NCBI RefSeq assembly: GCF_000283155.1
Contig: NW_004454171.1
Span: 10,622,516-10,686,515, forward strand
Direction: 5' to 3'
Origin: Ceratotherium simum simum
Lineage: Eukaryota > Chordata > Mammalia > Perissodactyla > Rhinocerotidae
DNA length: 64,000 nucleotides
Of this stretch, positions 46,180-57,589 are shown one piece after another. Position numbers and translations under genes: made by a program. Under the pieces are notes generated by a model that had not been told where the DNA came from, searched no databases, and saw only the letters and a list, made by a program, of their open reading frames with translations. How positions within the stretch are numbered: the stretch's first letter is position 1; each line of letters opens with the position of its first letter.

Positions 46180-46815
46180 TCCTTAATCTGGCATCATCAG
46201 GGAATAAGGTATTACACAAGCGGGTAAAAATTATTTACTAAAACTCTTAGTACAGATTTTATATTTCATGGAGATAGTATACCTGCTATCATTGATCCTG
46301 TCTAACATGGTACTGGAGGTCCTAGCCAACGTTATAAGGAAAGAAAGAGAAATAAGAGATGAAGGATAAAAAAGTCATCACTTGCAGCTGATATGATCAT
46401 CTACCTAAAAAAATCAACATAATAAGAAAGTTTAGCAAGGTTTTTAGGTACGAGATGAAATTACAATAAACCATGCTATTTCTCTATGTCCGTCATATCC
46501 AACTATAGAACTAGTTATATCCAAGTTACCATTGACAATAACATCAAAAACTATAGATATCTAGGGATTAACTTAACCAATAATATACAAGATCTCTAAG
46601 GAGAAATCTGTTAAATTCTGAAAAGGACATAAAAGATGATCTGAATAAATGGAGACACATTTCATGTTCTTAGAAAAGGCAACTTATTATTATAAAGATA
46701 TCAGTTCTTCCCGAATTAATCTATTCAATGCTATCCAAATTCTGACAGGATTTTTTTTTAAGGAACTCAACAAACTTGCTCTGAAACTTCTAGAGAAGAA
46801 CTAAGGCCCGTGAAC
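46180..46815 (+). mobile_element. L1 ORF2 C-terminal fragment, defective
   Basis: The sequence follows the late reverse-transcriptase and post-RT part of L1 ORF2. Landmarks in the plus frames are an A/G-rich stretch and GCAGCTGATATGATCATCTA (the polymerase catalytic region, here translating as ADMII rather than ADDMI, so one catalytic Asp codon is lost), then GATATCTAGGGATTAACTTA (the YLGI region), GATGATCTGAATAAATGGAG and CAATGCTATCCAAATTCTGA. Frameshifts and stops break it. It is a dead 5'-truncated LINE with no functional product. Confidence 0.85.
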
Positions 46816-46859
46816 AGCTAAACCTACAATGAGAGTCACAATGAAAATTTGGGATATTC

Positions 46860-47424
46860 ACCAGGGTCTCCTCTCCTTGGGACCCTAAACTTTACCCCAT
46901 GGATTTGTTTTTCCAATTTTTGTTTCCTTATTCCACAAATAAGGTTTGCTCAGCTTTCCAGCCTCTCAGCTCTGGCTTCCACAACCAGCAAAGCCTGGAA
47001 AAGAACTATGGCGCCAATGGTTTCACCTCTCTGTGGGTCCCTTCTCTTTTGGATCTTGGCCCAGCAAATCCTCACTGTCATGGTAGCTCTCCAGTCAAAC
47101 AGATTTGTAATACTTAGTCCGGCTCTCAGAGGGAGGGCTGGTCTCATAGAAGAAGGTCCTTTGTTCTTTTTGACACCTCCACCTCATTTCGAGAAATTCT
47201 CCACAAAGCCCAAGTATCTTTCTAATCCTGGGTTTTACTGTCTGCTCTGCACATTCCTATCGCCACTTGCTCCTTGTCATTATTATAACATAATTCTCAT
47301 AATGACACAGCGCTCTCCAAGATACCTTTATTCTTTCTTATTTCCATGACTTAACTAGTGGAAAAAGATCTCCTGACATCTTTTGTTACTCAAAGCAACG
47401 TTTTTTTCTTCCATAATTTCTTGT
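46860..47424. other. Unassigned stretch, LTR-like texture
   Basis: A pyrimidine-rich segment with CAGCCTCTCAGCTCTGGCTT and ATGGCGCCAATGGTTTCACC resembles LTR-type sequence, but I cannot assign a family or find its ends. A 166-codon frame near 46849-47349 has no recognisable domain. Confidence 0.35.
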
Positions 47425-47575
47425 TTATAGACCCTTACTTAGATTTCCAAATTCTATTCAATTGTTACCTCCTGAGATCATGAGGAGTATGTGTGTTTTG
47501 TTTACCACAGTTTTCCAGCACCTGGCAAAGTGCCTCTCCCATTGTAGACAGTCAATAACTGTCTGCTGAGAATAC
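47425..47575 (+). repeat. L2 LINE 3' end
   Basis: TTACCTCCTGAGATCATGAG, AGTATGTGTGTTTTG, TTTCCAGCACCTGGCAAAGT and GTCAATAACTGTCTGCTGA follow the last 150 bases of L2. Confidence 0.75.
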
Positions 47576-47589
47576 ACCTAAGAACAAAA

Positions 47590-47812
47590 TAACAGCTAAA
47601 TTGTATTGAGCGTATGCATATATCTGCTTTGTGCAAGGTGCTTGTCTAAGCAATTTACGGTTAATCCTCCCAACAATCTTATGAGGAAGGAATCTCTATT
47701 GTCCTCACTTTACAGATGGGACATAAAGAGGGTCAATAATTTGCCCTGGTTACTCAGCCAGCAAATGGTAGAGATGAGCTTTAAATACAGGTATTGTGAC
47801 TCCAAAGTCTGC
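47590..47812 (-). repeat. MIR SINE, minus strand
   Basis: CGGTTAATCCTCCCAACAAT, CTTATGAGGAAGGAATCTCT, CTCACTTTACAGATGGGACA, CTGGTTACTCAGCCAGCAAA and TGGTAGAGATGAGC are the complement of MIR. Confidence 0.88.
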
Positions 47813-47821
47813 CTTCTTTTT

Positions 47822-47945
47822 TCCAGCTTCATTGAGCTACAATTAATATATAATATTGTATAAGTGTAAGATGTACAACATAATGATGTATATATTGAAA
47901 AATGATTACCACAATAAGTTTAGTTAACATATCCATCACCTTAGC
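47822..47945 (+). repeat. L1 3' region fragment
   Basis: CCAGCTTCATTGAGCTACAA, TTAATATATAATATTGTATA, GATGTACAACATAATGATGT, and AAAAATGATTACCACAATAA with AGTTTAGTTAACATATCC follow an old L1 3' segment. The same segment, more decayed, lies at 13065-13212. Confidence 0.88.
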
Positions 47946-47949
47946 AAGC

Positions 47950-50234
47950 CAGGCTTCTTAACTTCCACTCTCTTTATCTGACCTCTCAGAAAGCATTGAG
48001 TGCCTTCTCTTTCCTTCTCCTTTCCTGTTTCCATTTCCATTTCCTCCCTTTCTCTTATAACATCAGACATTTCCAAGTAGATCTATATCTGCCTTTAACA
48101 TAAAAACTTAAAGTTTTACCCTTACCCAAATCACAGGTGCCAGCAAGATCACAAGAGGTCCAACACCTGAGAACGACTTTGCAAGAATTCCATGCCTCTC
48201 CTGGGTTCCCAGCGTGTCATGCAACCCTGGCCTGCTCACACCTCGAAGAGTTATAAAAGCAGAGAACAGCTCTCTCAGACCTTGGCTCATGGATCTCATT
48301 TGGTTTTGCTGCTAGTTTGGGCCATGGCCTGTGCAGGACTCTGCTTCTCATCAGCGTTTCCTGCTTGCTGAGAATCCCCTGACTGGGGCCTGGGCTTGGT
48401 TTTCCTTCTGCTTGGTGTTCTTCCACATGTAGATCTTGGCCTGGTGACACATTGCTTGTCTCTTCATGTCTTGGAATGCCCAGAGTCAGAACTTGGCCTT
48501 GCTTTCTTTAACTAATAAGACTGCGTGCCATTTTTGTGTTTGTGAGCCCATATATCATCTCCAGGCCACATGGAGAAGTTTGCCTCCCGGTTGTGGTCAT
48601 TTAATATACCTCTTAACCTGAGGCTGACATTTTCACCCTAGGTTTTTCTCATTTTCCCACTTATCAATGAAAAGCTCTTAGTATAGTCCCTCAACTCTTT
48701 CCTTTCTTCCTCTTCTTGCTAATATTCCTTGGCTTACTTCCACCGTATGACCTCTGGTTTCATAAGAGAACCAGATGCAGATGTGGGAAACCTTCCTAAT
48801 TTTTCCCGCAGAACCTCTGCAGAGTTGCTGTGGTGAAGCCGTTTATGCTAACAATGCGATGCACTGTTGTCTGTGGTGTAGAGGTGGGGATAAGGGAGGT
48901 ACAGGTCTTGACCTTGAAGAATGCTTCAGAAACTGTATGTAAGAGGCAACAGAGATAAAAGGCAGAAACAAAGGAAAAATATTGTGACCAGGAGAATATT
49001 CTGCGGGAAATAAAGTAAATTAAAGTAAGATCTAATCGACTTCATTATATATGCTTTCCTTTTGTACGACATGCGTATGTTCAAGGAAACTGCTAGGACC
49101 ATCTGTTAAATGTGTATTTCCATTGTTACTTCTGAGGTGCCAAAAAAGCCTGTAATGAGAAGAGGAAAATCGGTTTTAAGATTGTTGGAGAATGATCAAG
49201 AAAAGGAAAAGCCAGAAGCCAAACTCAGGCTCAAGTTCTGTCTTCCCTTTTATAACCAGAAAGTTCTAGAACAGGCAGATTTACCTTTTCAGGGAATTTT
49301 TACCTAGATCTCTGCTTTTCTCTCGTTGTTGATACCACTCCTTTATGGCAGAGAGAATGGGGGACTTGGGAGGGAGACATTTTGTCATTTGTCAATACTT
49401 CCTTGAAAGGACAGAGGAAATAGAGCACAGACAGGAAACTAACCATTCTACTTTATTTGTTAGCTCTTCTGGAAAGAAAGTTTGAGAAGAAGGGTGAAGT
49501 CTTCAGCCAAAATAAGGTACAAGAGCTTGCCTGTACAATTTAATTATTCATGCTTTCCCTGCCCATAATTAGTCCGGATAATCAAATACTGAGTGACCCA
49601 GAAAGACGAAAGACAATGAAATTTTCCGGTGGCCTCACATGCTCCTGAGATTTAATCCTGCTTGCTCACATCCAGGAATAGCTTCAGCATGGAAAAATTG
49701 AAGAAGAAAGTAATTTGCATCCCTGAATAAACCTTGAAAGATTGTGTTTACATTGGATTAGATTTATAAAAGGAAAAATTGGGTTTTTCTGTTCCCTGAA
49801 CTATAAGAATTTGGAAAGACAATGCTTAAACTGCCAGCAGCTTCAGAGTCAATTACCCTGCATCTTGTTGCCAAAAACTAATTTTATTTGGTGAAAAGAA
49901 AAGTGAGAGTCTACTGGTTTGGCCCAAACCTCACATTAGCTTGAAAATGACAAATTCTCATTTTTTTCCACCTAAATAAAACAGCTTCTACTTAAAAATT
50001 GTGAATTTCTAGGAGATTGAAACTAACATATAGGACTTACTTTCCAGGACAGTGACCATTAATAAAGACCTTTAGGCACTTTGGTAAATAAACTCTTTTG
50101 CTGGAATACAACACAGCAGTTTGGTAAAAAATCAATCTGTTTAAGAAAATTTATAGTGAGATTTCAATATTTTCTGGAGCAAAATTACTTTAGGTTCATC
50201 CTACCAAAGGGCTATGTTTTTGGAGAAAGTAAAG
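47950..50234. other. Unassigned stretch with a promoter-like TATA segment
   Basis: No gene or repeat is assigned. At 48252-48259 TATAAAAG lies downstream of GC-rich text and upstream of GCAGAGAACAGCTCTCTCAG. The wider part at about 48100-48650 has the mixed composition of an old LTR, but no TG...CA ends or target duplication can be seen. At about 49540-49860 the DNA is repeat-free with GATTA/TAATTA-type motifs. Confidence 0.35.
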
Positions 50235-50410
50235 TACTGTAACGTTTTATATGCACTACCTCACGTCGTTCTGACAGCCCAATAAGGCAGGTATTTTTAT
50301 CCATACATTCTAGATGAAAAAGTCAAGGCACAGGAAGATTTAGTAACTTGTCCAGGGTCTTAACAAGCCAGGACTTGCATGCAGGAGTTCTAGCTCTAGA
50401 ACTGCCTCTA
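50235..50410 (-). repeat. MIR SINE, minus strand
   Basis: ACTACCTCACGTCGTTCTGA, CCCAATAAGGCAGGTATTTT, ACATTCTAGATGAAAAAGTC, AAGGCACAGGAAGATTTAGT, AACTTGTCCAGGGTCTTAAC and AAGCCAGGACTTGCATGC are the complement of MIR. Confidence 0.85.
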
Positions 50411-50414
50411 CAAA

Positions 50415-51269
50415 GCATACAGGAATTTTTTCACCTCTAGGATATTACAGAGATTGTAAGATGGAAGAAAACATTTAAGTTATGGGATTAGAGCTTAGCA
50501 TCAACACAAGAAAATGAAGGCAATAGTTCTAATGACTGACACATGTGTTCATCAAAAACCCATAAATACTGTTGATCATGAATTCCTCTTTTTCATCAGT
50601 GAGATTAATTCTGGATTTGATACAATGTACTGAAGCTTTTAATAGATCATTTTGGCTTTGCAAAGACATGGCTTCTAGTATCATTCTGATTGTTCACCAG
50701 GAGATATCACATTTCTCCTGTGAAGAAGAGAAAAGAGCCAGATTGAATCATCATAATTAATAACCCCTCCCCCCATAGCATTTGTTAAGCTCCACATCCA
50801 TTTGCAGTTTTTCCTTCTAATCCCTTTACTGTTGACAAAAATGATACTGAGAAAATGACCAAGGCTTTAATCAATGCTAAATCAAACTGAAGACTGATTT
50901 AAACAATTTCTGGAAATAATGTTTGATTTATAAAATCATATTCATTGATCAGAATTCTATTAGTGAATTTATGCCAACATATTATATTTCATAAATATTT
51001 GAAGCTGTTTGATTACTGAGTTGCTTTTTTCAGAAAGAAACCCATATTATTTTCCTCAGTACTACAACTTATATTTTAAAAATCATTATGTTCATATCAT
51101 ATCCTCATCTTATTTTCCCATGAAGTGGCAAGGAATAGAAATCTGTCCCTCAAAAGAAGAGTTCCAGGGTAGGATGGGTGATATAGGAAAAATACAGTGG
51201 AGGAAACCAACAAATTCTAGTCTCATCCTGCTCATTCCATCAGTTTCTGGTAAAACCAAATAGCTTATA
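50415..51269. other. Unassigned non-coding stretch
   Basis: No gene or repeat family is recognised. Confidence 0.45.
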
Positions 51270-52800
51270 TCAGACCAACTCATCTAAGAATATAAATTAT
51301 AAATCTAGACAACATACAAATAAATCAAATAGCCATTTAAAGGCAATGGAGAGTGAATAAAGTAGGCAGAAATTAGAAGAGATTAAACTCTTGAAATAAA
51401 GGAATCATATTGGATATAATATTTATTCCATTTATTCCAATTATATCCATGTTCATTCAACTTTTCCCTGAGACATTCTTCAGACTGTGAGACGTGAATG
51501 GATAAACCTCAAGCAAGTAGCAGCCCTTTTATTGGCCTAAGGAGTCAAAGACGGAATTAGGGGCTGCCAGAGTAGTTGGAAATTGAGGAGACAAACTCCA
51601 GAAAGGAGGAAACCTATGGTAGAGATGAGCCCCAAAATCTGAGCGCAAACTACCTTCAAATATTGGTTGTCCCTTGAATGGAGCATGTGCAAGGCAAGGC
51701 CCCAAGGATGCCTGAGGGAAAACAATAGCTGGAAACCAGAAAGAACTGAGCAGAGATTTCAGCAGCTGCCCATTGCAGGGACGTCAGAGGGAGTTCAAGA
51801 CGTGAAAAGTTAGAGGGACTTGATGAACACTTGGAACATTTCACTGAAACCTCAGAAGGGCCACACTTTTGGATTAAAGTCTATATCCCAGTTCTAAATG
51901 ATTTGCCTTAGAACTTAGAGAAAGATGGAGACCTACACTAATAAGGCCTAAAACTAAACCTCTACAAGTTCAAAATTATCTGCAAAGAATTTACCTGTCT
52001 GCTAGAACAAAACTTAACATTCTTCAAAGGAAGATAATAGAATTCAGGATCTTCACAGTGATGTATCCACTATGTCTGCTATATAATAAAAAATTACTAG
52101 ACGTGAGAAGAAACAGGAAAATGGGACCCATAGGTAAGAGAAACATCAGTCAATACAAACAGTCCCACAGATGACCCAGATTTGAAATTAGCAAAGACTT
52201 TAAAATAACTCTGATAAATATGCTTTAAAATTTATAGAAAAATATGGCTATAAAGTGTAAAGAAATGAGGACTTTAAGGAGAGATATTGGAAGTATAAAA
52301 AGGAATAAAATGAAAATTCTAGAACCAAAAAAATAGAATATGTGAAATTAAAAATTCATTAGATGTGATAAATAGTAGATCATCATAACAGAAGAAAGGA
52401 TCGATGACCTTAAAAACCAGTCAGATAGGGGCCGGCCTGGTGGCTTAGTGGTAAAGTTTGCATGCTCTGCTTTGGTGGCCTGGGATGCACAGGTTTGGAT
52501 CCCGGGCGCGGACCTACACACCACTCATCAAGCCATGCTGTGGCAGTGTCCCACATACAAAAATAGAGGAAGATTGGCACAGATGCTAGCTCAGCAACAA
52601 TCTTCCTCAAGCAAAAAGAAGAAGATTGGTATAGATGTTAGCTCAGAGCCAATATTCCTCACCAAAAAATAAATAAATAAATAAAACACCAGTCAGATAA
52701 AGAGAGAATCTTGAAAGCAGCCAATGTAAAAAGATCTTGTATATGGCAAAAAGATGTTACATACAGAGGAACAAGGATGGAAAAAGGTATGAATGATGAC
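51270..52800 (+). repeat. L1 5' region to ORF1, interrupted by an ERE
   Basis: Two blocks (51270-52427 and 52700-52800) together follow an old L1 5' region running into ORF1. Landmarks are GGAGACAAACTCCAGAAAGG, CTACCTTCAAATATTGGTTG, GGGACTTGATGAACACTTGG, CTAGAACAAAACTTAACATT, CCCACAGATGACCCAGATTT, and after the SINE GAGAGAATCTTGAAAGCAGC and ACATACAGAGGAACAAGGAT. Removing the SINE and one duplication copy restores continuity. Many stops; no product. Confidence 0.82.
52416..52699 (+). mobile_element. ERE-type SINE, short form with two 3' modules, with target-site duplication
   Basis: The SINE (52428-52687) is flanked by perfect 12-base ACCAGTCAGATA at 52416-52427 and 52688-52699. Head GGGGCCGGCCTGGTGGCTTA, B-box region GGTTTGGATCCCGGGCGCGG, short-form middle, two 3' modules and an (AAAT)n tail. 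It landed inside the L1 copy, so it is younger than that L1. Confidence 0.97.
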
Positions 52801-52809
52801 TGATGTTTA

Positions 52810-53209
52810 ATTAGAAATTGAATATATTAAAATTTATTTTAATTAGAACATAAATAGGCTTTCACACTTCTTTTGCTATAAAAACACACATAACTAATGA
52901 TATTTTAAACTCATTCTACATTTTATTATTATTTTATTTCAGTGGTTTTGAGAAATTGCAGAGTATAAAAAGTTTTATAGTTGACAAAAATTAAAAGTGC
53001 TGCTTCCTTTTTTTATATCAGAAGGAACCATGTAAAGTCAAAAAACAATACAAAATTGAGTAAAAAATATTACTACATGTAACATATAATTTAAACTATG
53101 TTAAAATACACCGAAAGATAAAAATAAAGATAGTAGTGGTGATTACATTAAAATGGTGGAATTATAAGTGATTATTTTTCATTTCTCAAATTTCAAAACT
53201 TTATATTGA
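52810..53209. other. Unassigned AT-rich stretch
   Basis: AT-rich, possibly more L1 debris, but not recognisable by eye. Confidence 0.4.
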
Positions 53210-53470
53210 TGCCTTATTACACCTTACTACTTCAGTGTGTATTTCTGACAAACAATGACACCCTCATCTATACCAATAGCACAGCTCTCAAAATCAGGAA
53301 ATTAATACTGATATGCTACTACCATCTCATCCAAGCATTCCTATCAAATTGTGTTGATTGTCCTAACAATGTTGTTTATAGGTCTACGATTAAGTCCAGA
53401 TCATGCGTTGCATTTATATCTCTTTTATATTCTTCAATATTGAATAGGTTTTAGATCATTCCTTAATTTT
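53210..53470 (+). repeat. L1 3' UTR fragment, first of two
   Basis: CTTCAGTGTGTATTTCTGAC, TCAAAATCAGGAAATTAATA, GTTGATTGTCCTAACAATGT and GATCATGCGTTGCATTTATA follow the 3' UTR of L1M-type elements. The same series appears again downstream in the same orientation. Confidence 0.8.
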
Positions 53471-53479
53471 TTATGATCT

Positions 53480-54000
53480 TGAAGATTTTTATAACTTTGT
53501 ATTTTGAACTAATTTCAGACTTACAGAAAATTTTCAAAAACAGCGCAGGAAACTTTTATATGCTTCTCATTCAGATTCTCCAAGTGTTAACAATTTTACC
53601 ACATTTTCTCAAATTCTTTCTCTCTTTATCTGAGACATTTCAGAATACATTGTAGAGACAATGCTTCTTTACTTCTAAAAACTTCAGTGTGAATTTCCTA
53701 TTAACAAGGATTTTTTCTTATATAACCATAGTACAATTATCAAACTCAGAAAATTAATCTTGATATAATACTCTTATCTAACACACAAACATTCAAATTT
53801 TGTCAATTGACCCATTAATGTTCTTTTTATCAAAAGAAAAATAATGTCTGGTCCAGGATCCAATCCAGGATCAGAGGTTGCATTTAAGTATCACATCTTT
53901 TTAGTGTCCTTTAATCCAGAACAGTCCCACAGTCTTCTGTGTCTTTCAGGAACTTGGAATTTTTGAATAGTACAGGCCAGTTATCTCATAGACTATCCCT
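53480..54000 (+). repeat. L1 3' UTR fragment, second of two
   Basis: AAATTTTCAAAAACAGCGCA is followed by CAATTTTACCACATTTTCTC, ACTTCAGTGTGAATTTCCTA, AACAAGGATTTTTTCTTATA, CAATTATCAAACTCAGAAAA, TTTAGTGTCCTTTAATCCAG and GTACAGGCCAGTTATCTCAT. It covers more of the 3' UTR than the first copy and repeats its middle section. Confidence 0.85.
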
Positions 54001-54009
54001 CAAAAAAAT

Positions 54010-54600
54010 GGGAAATCTCAGTAGAGAAATAAGAACAATGAAAAGAACCAACTGGAAGATTTAGAATTGAAAGATACAATGATGAGCTCCTAAGAAGAAT
54101 GGAAGTGACAGAGGAAAATGTCAGTAAACTTGACAGTAGATCAATCAAATTTATCTAATATGAAGAACAGAGAGAAATAATGTTGTAAACAAGATCAGAA
54201 AATAATAACAGTGCTTTAGGAACCTATGTGACATTATGAAATGTCTAACATACACATAATTGGAGTACTAGAAAGAAAAGAGAGAGATTGGAACAGAAAA
54301 AATATTTAAAGAAATCATGGCCAAAAGTTTCCCATATTTGGTGAAAGACATAAACTTACAGATTCAAGTAGTTTAACAAACTCCAAACAGGATAAATTCA
54401 AAGAAAGCCACACTAGACATGCCATAATCTGCTGGAAATAAAAGATACAAAAAAACCCTTGAAAACAGCTAGAAAAAAAGACACATTACATACAGGGAAA
54501 CAATGATATGAATGATTATAGTTTCTCATCAAAACTGTGGAAACCAAATGACAGTGGAACAACTTTTCTGAAGGATAGAATCAAATTTTTAAATGTTTAT
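54010..54600 (+). repeat. L1 ORF1-like region, decayed
   Basis: GAAATCATGGCCAAAAGTTT, CCATATTTGGTGAAAGACAT, AAACTTACAGATTCAAGTAG, CAAACTCCAAACAGGATAAA and ACTGTGGAAACCAAATGACA follow the ORF1 region of L1M/HAL1 elements. Frame is broken throughout, so no protein is predicted. Confidence 0.82.
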
Positions 54601-54865
54601 ACCCTTTATCTTAGAATTCCACTTTTAGGAATTTGTTATAAATAAATGATCAAAAAGTGCCTAAAAATGCTCATCATTTAAATTAAATTAAACATTAAAT
54701 GTTGCTTAAAACAGAAAAAACTATAAATAAATAAATAAATATTTAGCAATAGGGGAGGGATTTAATATATTATTGTATAGCCTATACATTACTATGCAGC
54801 CATTTAAAATCTTGTTCATATACTTATTGACGTAGAATATATCCAGAATCTTGTTAAATTTTAAA
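54601..54865 (+). repeat. L1 3' region following the ORF1-like part
   Basis: TTAGAATTCCACTTTTAGGA, TTTGTTATAAATAAATGATC, then TTACTATGCAGCCATTTAAA and CAATAGGGGAGGGATTTAAT fit the section downstream of ORF2 in old L1s. ORF1-like sequence passing straight to this 3' part, with no ORF2 between, is the layout of a half-L1 (HAL1) or an internal deletion. Confidence 0.7.
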
Positions 54866-55107
54866 AACAAGCTATTAAAAGGTACGCATGGTGTATTTGC
54901 TGAACTTATACATAGCAAGTTCTCACTAAAGTAAGGAAGAAATTTTGTCTAAGGATGAAAGACCAAATGATCAAACTACTATTAGGTTTAGAAATTATTA
55001 TTTTCAACATTATTTTATCTCAGTGTTAAAATTCTCAAATCATGACCAAGAAGCTATGTCTTCTTGATTTAAGTGAGTTCCTCTTGAAAAGCTCATTTAA
55101 ATGTCAC

Positions 55108-55670
55108 TGTGGTAGATTGTTTCAAATGGTTCCCACTGAACCATGCCTCCCCGAGTCCACCTCTTGGCTGTGTGACTTTGCCACTCCTTCCATCAAGAGC
55201 AGAATGTATTTCCCCTGAATCTAACTGGCCTTGTGGCTTGCTCCGACCACTAGAATGTAGTGGAAATGATGTTCTGGGATTTCTGACCCTATGCTTTAAG
55301 CAGCCTTGTAGCTTCTGATTCTGCTTTTGGAACCCAGCAACTTTGTAATGGCTATCTGACAGGAGAGAACATTCCTGTGAGGAGCCAGGCCCAGGAAGAT
55401 GGGAGACCACGTGAAGAGAGAGGACACACAGAGGAGAATGAAAGCACACAGCTAACAGCCAGCATCAAGGCCCAGACTTGGGAGTGAAGCTATTTTGGAT
55501 GCTACAGTTCCAGTCACATTGTCCCAGCTGACACCATATGGAACAAAGATGAGCCATCTCCACTGAGTTCTGCCTGAATTCCTAATCCACAGGATCAGCA
55601 GCAAATGGTGGTTGTTTTAAGCCACTAAGTTTTGTGGTAGTTTGCTGTACAGCAATAGTAACTGAAACAG
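55108..55670 (+). mobile_element. Solo LTR, MaLR/ERVL-like, plus orientation
   Basis: Begins TGTGGTAGATTG and ends AGCAATAGTAACTGAAACA, the TG...CA form of an LTR. Inside are CTCCGACCACTAGAATGTAG, GGAAATGATGTTCTGGGATT and the late TGTTTTAAGCCACTAAGTTT, typical of old mammalian LTRs of this group. The last motif is near the 3' end as expected. No retroviral genes flank it. I do not assign a subfamily name. A relative in the opposite orientation lies at 62966-63452. Confidence 0.75.
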
Positions 55671-55679
55671 TACCGTTCA

Positions 55680-56479
55680 GTTAAAAATCTTGACAGCAAT
55701 ATATATACTGCTTATAGCTAGAGAATAAGAAAGTGACAGGAACGTAACATAGTGACCATTTTGAAAGAGAGTACAAGGTCAAAATAGTCCCTATTAAAAA
55801 TACTAAATTTGGGTATTCAAGCAAAGTTTAATGAATTTGCTTTCCAAGAGGACATCAATCACCAAGATCCTATTATAAAAAAATTTTTTTTAAAGCTTTA
55901 TGATTCTGGCATTTAGAATTGTTATGTAGCATTAAATTCATTTCACAAAGGTATATTTGAAAATCCACAGAAACAGAATAAACAATTTAAAGCAAGGTTC
56001 TGTTAAGATGACTATCATAACTCATGGCAGTGAAAATTTTGAATTCATTGTAGAGATATCTGCTATGCAAACAAATTATCAAAGTGATTTCAGTGACTCT
56101 CAGTATATACATCTTTATTCAAATAACTCATACTACCTTTGACAACTATTGAATCTTTCCTATTCCAAGTGTCAAACCAATGATATAGGTCCAGGTCGTT
56201 CCACATAGTTGACATTACGAGAAACAGATACCATTTACTAGCCATAAAAAAAAAACATAGTTTGAAACAAAAGTGTGCATTTAAAATCATATTTTCTCAT
56301 TCTATTCCAGTGTCAATAGCTGGCATTCATTTCAGAAATCAACATAATTAGGATCATAGAGATTCTTCCCGAATATTTTGAAATTATTCCCAGAAAAGGA
56401 AACTACTTCTAAGGAGATCACTCTTCTTCTAAGGTAAGTTCTCTCACAATTTAAGACAGTAAAAGTAATAGCACCCATA
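55680..56479. other. Unassigned AT-rich stretch
   Basis: No gene or repeat family is recognised. Confidence 0.45.
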
Positions 56480-56635
56480 AGAATAATATGATGTATTCTT
56501 TAAAAAATCTTCTCACACACATTATTTTATTAGATCCCCATAACAGGCATATGTCAATCTTATAGGTTAAGAAACAGAGGCCTGTACAGATGAGAAAGGT
56601 TTTCACTGTCACTATCATAAGAGGATCTTTTAAAT
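56480..56635 (-). repeat. MIR SINE fragment, minus strand
   Basis: ATTATTTTATTAGATCCCCA, TAACAGGCATATGTCAATCT, TATAGGTTAAGAAACAGAGG and CCTGTACAGATGAGAAAGG are the complement of a decayed MIR. Confidence 0.7.
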
Positions 56636-56639
56636 TGTA

Positions 56640-57589
56640 AACATGAGTTCTCTAAGAGTTAAGCAGATGTCTAATGCCTCCTTCACGTATTATTATAAGT
56701 GGAGCTCACAACATTTAGGCACAGTCAGCACTATAACACAGATAGGGAAGTGAGGACACAATGCTGTTCCATGTCTATTTAAAGTGTAAATTTCATGGGA
56801 CTCTTTTAGATGGGTATCAGACTTCTATCACTTCTACTGATAACCAAAAAAGTAAAACAACAGCTCCTTGTAAAAGGAAACCATCCAAGTCCTATGATAC
56901 CTTATCCTGTAAATAAAACAAAATAAAACGAAACAAAACAATTTGGAGTAGATATTGAACAAAAATGGTACCCAGAGAGAATCTGAGATATCCTATAATA
57001 TTCTGTACCTTAGAAAGTGACTGCAAGTTAAAATGTTCCATTACATAAAGAAGGCTGCCCAACAAGCTTAAAATTCAATAATTTATTGTGGAATCTATTT
57101 TATTGCTAGTCAGAATGAAGTATACCAAGAAGTCAATTAACTAAGAATGTATCCTTTAGACAATATATGATACCTTGGCAGGTACCCAGGAATTTGAACT
57201 TGTAAATATTTATAAGAAAGAAATCCAGGATTTTAGCACATTAACTACGGTAGACTTATAAACAGTATGGAAATACTAAAGCTAAAATGAACAGGAATGG
57301 TGGTTGCTCAGGCAACAATGAAATGAAGTAAATCTGAATTGCAACTTGAAAATGTTGATAAATAGATGGGCAAGATTTCGGAAGTCATTTTTAAGGAAAG
57401 GCAGGAGGAAAGAAGAAGAAGACAGGTTTGAAAGTTGGGGGAGAAATAGAAATGCATTTGTTTGTAGGTAAAAGTCCCCAGATCCCCAGATGCTTTCATT
57501 AGTAATTGACTTATTTTACTTTCTTGTCTTTGAAGAGGGTTTGGAGACTATTTTAAGATGTGATGGAAAATTAAATGTTCAATGAGTTA
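56640..57589. other. Unassigned non-coding stretch
   Basis: No gene or repeat family is recognised. Confidence 0.45.

Noticed and set aside
46180..46815. Active reverse transcriptase
   Set aside because: The L1 ORF2 piece is 5'-truncated, frame-broken and has lost part of the catalytic motif.
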